From Gemmatimonadaceae bacterium (GTDB lineage Bacteria; Gemmatimonadota; Gemmatimonadetes; Gemmatimonadales; Gemmatimonadaceae): a stretch of 7,515 bases of DNA. The first letter of the stretch is position 1. Every line of letters begins with the position of its first letter. This document shows positions 6,022 through 7,515 of this stretch, piece after piece. The DNA lies in contig JADGGM010000134.1 of assembly GCA_019689955.1 (NCBI GenBank), forward strand, positions 1 to 7,515. The letters run 5' to 3'. Both the position numbers and the translations under genes were made by a program. The notes beneath the pieces are model-generated. The model was given only the letters and a program-made list of their open reading frames with translations. It ran no database searches and was not told the DNA's origin.

Positions 6022-6690
6022 GTGCTCGGCGGCCAGCGCGGCCAGCGTGTCCCGCTCGATGCGGTGCCCGCCGGCGTACCGCACGAGGCGGTGCGCGATC
6101 TCCGAGCGTGCCAGGCGCTCGGCCTGCTCCGCGAGCATCGCCGGCGTCGTGAGCTCGTCGTGCTCCCCAGCGACGACCACGAGCTCGAGCCGGCGGAGCG
6201 CGGCGCCGTTCGTCTCGAGGTCGAGGTCGTGCGGGAGCACGCTCCCCCAGAGCACGAGCCGGTCCGCGCGCGACGTGCCGCGGGCGAGCCAGCGCGACAC
6301 CGTCGCCACCCCCTGCGAGAACCCGAGCACGACCACGCGCACCGCGTCGCGCGGCACTTCCTGGAACACCTGCGCGTACAGCGCGTCGAGGTAGCGGATG
6401 TAATCGTCGATCTCCGACAACCGGTCCTCGCGCGTCATCCACGATGCGCCCACCGCCGCGTGCGCGTGCGTGCCGCCACTCGCCGGTTCGATGTAGAAGC
6501 GCGACAGCGCTTCCGGCGCGATGATCAGCCGGTCTCCCGTGTCGAGCGTCTCGAAGTGGCGGAGGAAGCGCGCGGCGAGCTGCCCGTAGCCGTGGCAGAC
6601 GAACCACACCTCGCGGAGCGGGCCCCGCGGATCGCCGAGGGCGTAGTAGCGTGCCGTGCGCGACACGGGGAGGTGGTGCTCTCGCATCAT
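6013..6690 (-). CDS. Alpha/beta-hydrolase, phospholipase/carboxylesterase-like serine esterase
   Basis: Predicted cytoplasmic serine hydrolase of the Abhydrolase_2 (carboxylesterase/thioesterase) type; natural substrate unknown. In 225 residues the whole fold is visible: oxyanion-loop CHGYGQ (32-37), IIAPEALSRFY (56-66), nucleophile elbow GFSQG with S125, acid D178 in VVVAGEHDELT, and base H209 in YAGGHRI. No signal peptide or membrane helix is seen. The segment GASWMTREDRLSEIDDYIRYL (81-101) resembles conserved hypothetical esterases I recall from Bacteroidota, so this is probably a small uncharacterised subfamily rather than classic EstB. The start is tandem ATGs at 6690 and 6687 with no Shine-Dalgarno. 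A five-codon upstream frame (ATG at 6701, stop TGA at 6689-6687) overlaps the start as ATGA, so coupling is possible. The gene's stop lies inside the junction hairpin shared with M16. Divergent from the GT87 gene; no operon partner. Confidence 0.9.
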   Translation of the reverse strand: MMREHHLPVSRTARYYALGDPRGPLREVWFVCHGYGQLAARFLRHFETLDTGDRLIIAPEALSRFYIEPASGGTHAHAAVGASWMTREDRLSEIDDYIRYLDALYAQVFQEVPRDAVRVVVLGFSQGVATVSRWLARGTSRADRLVLWGSVLPHDLDLETNGAALRRLELVVVAGEHDELTTPAMLAEQAERLARSEIAHRLVRYAGGHRIERDTLAALAAEHGA

Positions 6691-6765
6691 GCGTGAATCA
6701 TGGAGCGGGTGACGGCGGCGAGCGAGAGGAGCGGGAGCGCTCCCCCCGGGCGCGCGAGGACGTCA

Positions 6766-6771
6766 TATAAT
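6766..6771 (+). promoter_or_regulatory. Consensus -10 box giving a probable leaderless transcript
   Basis: Exact TATAAT in otherwise GC-rich DNA, ending 6 bases before the glycosyltransferase ATG at 6778. A normal start site 7 bases past the box would be the A of the ATG itself, so the mRNA would have no leader. That agrees with the absence of a Shine-Dalgarno at usable spacing; the nearest purine run, GAGGA at 6756-6760, is 17 bases away and upstream of the box. No -35 hexamer is seen. The 87-bp gap 6691-6777 must also serve the divergent hydrolase, for which I see no clear promoter. Confidence 0.6.
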
Positions 6772-6777
6772 TCATCC

Positions 6778-7515
6778 ATGCCAACCGACACTCCCTCGGC
6801 GGGCCGGCGCATCCGTTGGGACCGCTGGCTCCTCGCGCTGTACGTCGCGAGCGTCATCGTGATCGCGATCCAGAAGGGGTTCTTCACCCCCGACAACAAC
6901 TTCGCGATCTTCCGCGCCTCCTTCGGCAACCTGGTCGCCGGGCGCGACCTGTACGCGCCGCACCCCGACCAGTACCTCGACCTCTACAAGTACAGCCCCA
7001 CCTTCGCCGTCCTCTTCGCGCCGATCGCGATCCTCCCGCTCCCCCTGGGGATCCTAGTCTGGAGCGCGGTGAACGCCCTGCTCCTCTACTACGCCGTGCG
7101 CCGTCTCCTGCCCGACGAGGAGGGGAACCGCCAGGCGACGCTCGCCCTCGCGCTCATGTACTTCGACGTGCTCCGCGCCACGCAGCGCGCGCAGAGCAAC
7201 TCGCTCGTCACGGCGCTCGTGATCCTCGCCTTCATCGCGCTCGAGCGGCGGCGCCAGGGCGCCGCGGCGCTGAGCATGGGCGTGGGTGCGCTGGTGAAGA
7301 TCTTCCCGCTCGCCGCCGTCCCGCTCGCGATCTTCCATCCGCGCCGCGTGCGCTTCGCGGCGATCTTCGTCGCAGTGATGGCCGGGCTCATCGCGCTCCC
7401 CTTGCTCTTCGTGCCGCCGCACGAGCTCCTCGCCCAGTACGCCTCCTGGCGCCGGCTCGAGGCGGTCGACGCGGTGGTGCGCGCAGGGACCACGGGGGCC
7501 GGGGTGTACGGGGGG
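6778..7515 (+). CDS. GT87-family (DUF2029) membrane glycosyltransferase, 3' end outside window
   Basis: Predicted multi-pass inner-membrane glycosyltransferase of the C-type fold that uses a polyprenyl-phosphate sugar and acts on the outer face; acceptor unknown. 246 codons are present, open to the window edge. Family marks in order: first helix about 17-31 (WLLALYVASVIVIAIQ), the periplasmic loop FTPDNNFAIFRASFGNLVAGRDLY (36-59 region), YKYSPTFAVLFAPIAILP (70-87), helix 88-105, LRATQRAQSNSLVTALVIL (132-150) carrying the usual QxN, GALVKIFPLAAVPLAIF (170-186), and a further helix about 193-212. In many GT87 enzymes an Asp sits in the first loop just before the FxxY/F segment; here that place is N41, with D39 close by. 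I recall related NNY/NNF sequences in Bacteroidota homologues, so this may be a subfamily trait. It has a consensus -10 and probably a leaderless start. What lies downstream is not visible. Confidence 0.85.
   Translation, partial: MPTDTPSAGRRIRWDRWLLALYVASVIVIAIQKGFFTPDNNFAIFRASFGNLVAGRDLYAPHPDQYLDLYKYSPTFAVLFAPIAILPLPLGILVWSAVNALLLYYAVRRLLPDEEGNRQATLALALMYFDVLRATQRAQSNSLVTALVILAFIALERRRQGAAALSMGVGALVKIFPLAAVPLAIFHPRRVRFAAIFVAVMAGLIALPLLFVPPHELLAQYASWRRLEAVDAVVRAGTTGAGVYGG

Noticed and set aside
3603..6152. 849-residue plus-strand open frame overlapping M16 and the hydrolase
   Set aside because: Arg/Ala/Pro/His-rich low-complexity translation running through two well-supported genes; typical frame shadow in GC-rich DNA.
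6687..6929. 80-residue minus-strand frame ending at the hydrolase start
   Set aside because: Antisense to the conserved GT87 N-terminus and crossing its consensus -10 box; no domain seen. Only its last five codons are of interest as a possible coupling frame.
1..7515. Mobile element, CRISPR array, tRNA/rRNA, prophage or defence system
   Set aside because: No transposase, integrase, spaced repeats, RNA-gene cloverleaf or defence-type domain is visible; the genes look like ordinary chromosomal single-gene units with uniform composition.

Overview
The window is very GC-rich chromosomal DNA with strong G/C bias at third codon positions. It carries a PASTA-less Ser/Thr protein kinase, a Spy/CpxP-like periplasmic protein, a full-length periplasmic M16 protease and two proteins (an alpha/beta hydrolase and a GT87-type membrane glycosyltransferase) whose motifs resemble homologues I recall from the Bacteroidota. 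This mix suits Gemmatimonadota (Gemmatimonas/Gemmatirosa-like). That placement is inference from gene content and composition, not from a marker gene.

Layout: (1) 1-72, a G-run tract with a canonical G-quadruplex pattern, just past the 3' end of the kinase. (2) 73-993 (-), a Ser/Thr kinase, divergent from (3) 1258-2364 (+), a PLP enzyme of the D-threonine aldolase / D-serine dehydratase-like family. (4) 2365-2457, a convergent junction with a perfect 12-bp inverted repeat. (5) 2458-2979 (-), a small secreted Spy/CpxP-type protein, divergent across 120 bp from (6) 3100-5973 (+), a 957-residue two-halved M16 zinc protease. That 120-bp gap holds a perfect 8-bp-arm palindrome flanked by a near-identical direct repeat. 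(7) 5974-6021, a second convergent junction with a 14-bp GC hairpin. (8) 6013-6690 (-), a serine hydrolase, divergent from (9) 6778 to the window end (+), a GT87-type glycosyltransferase cut by the window edge. This last gene has a consensus TATAAT placed so that its transcript would be leaderless. No gene-free stretch exceeds 300 bases; the longest is 994-1257.

Strands alternate gene by gene, so no two genes form an operon; each appears to be its own transcription unit. The only pair with an obvious functional link is the Spy-like protein and the M16 protease. Both are predicted to be exported and to handle envelope proteins or peptides, and they share one divergent control region. I see no defence island, mobile element, CRISPR, RNA gene or biosynthetic cluster, and no convincing new system. 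The worthwhile signals are regulatory: T-tract-free hairpins at both convergent junctions, the leaderless promoter, the palindrome/repeat block, and a kinase whose reading frame stops where a membrane helix might begin.
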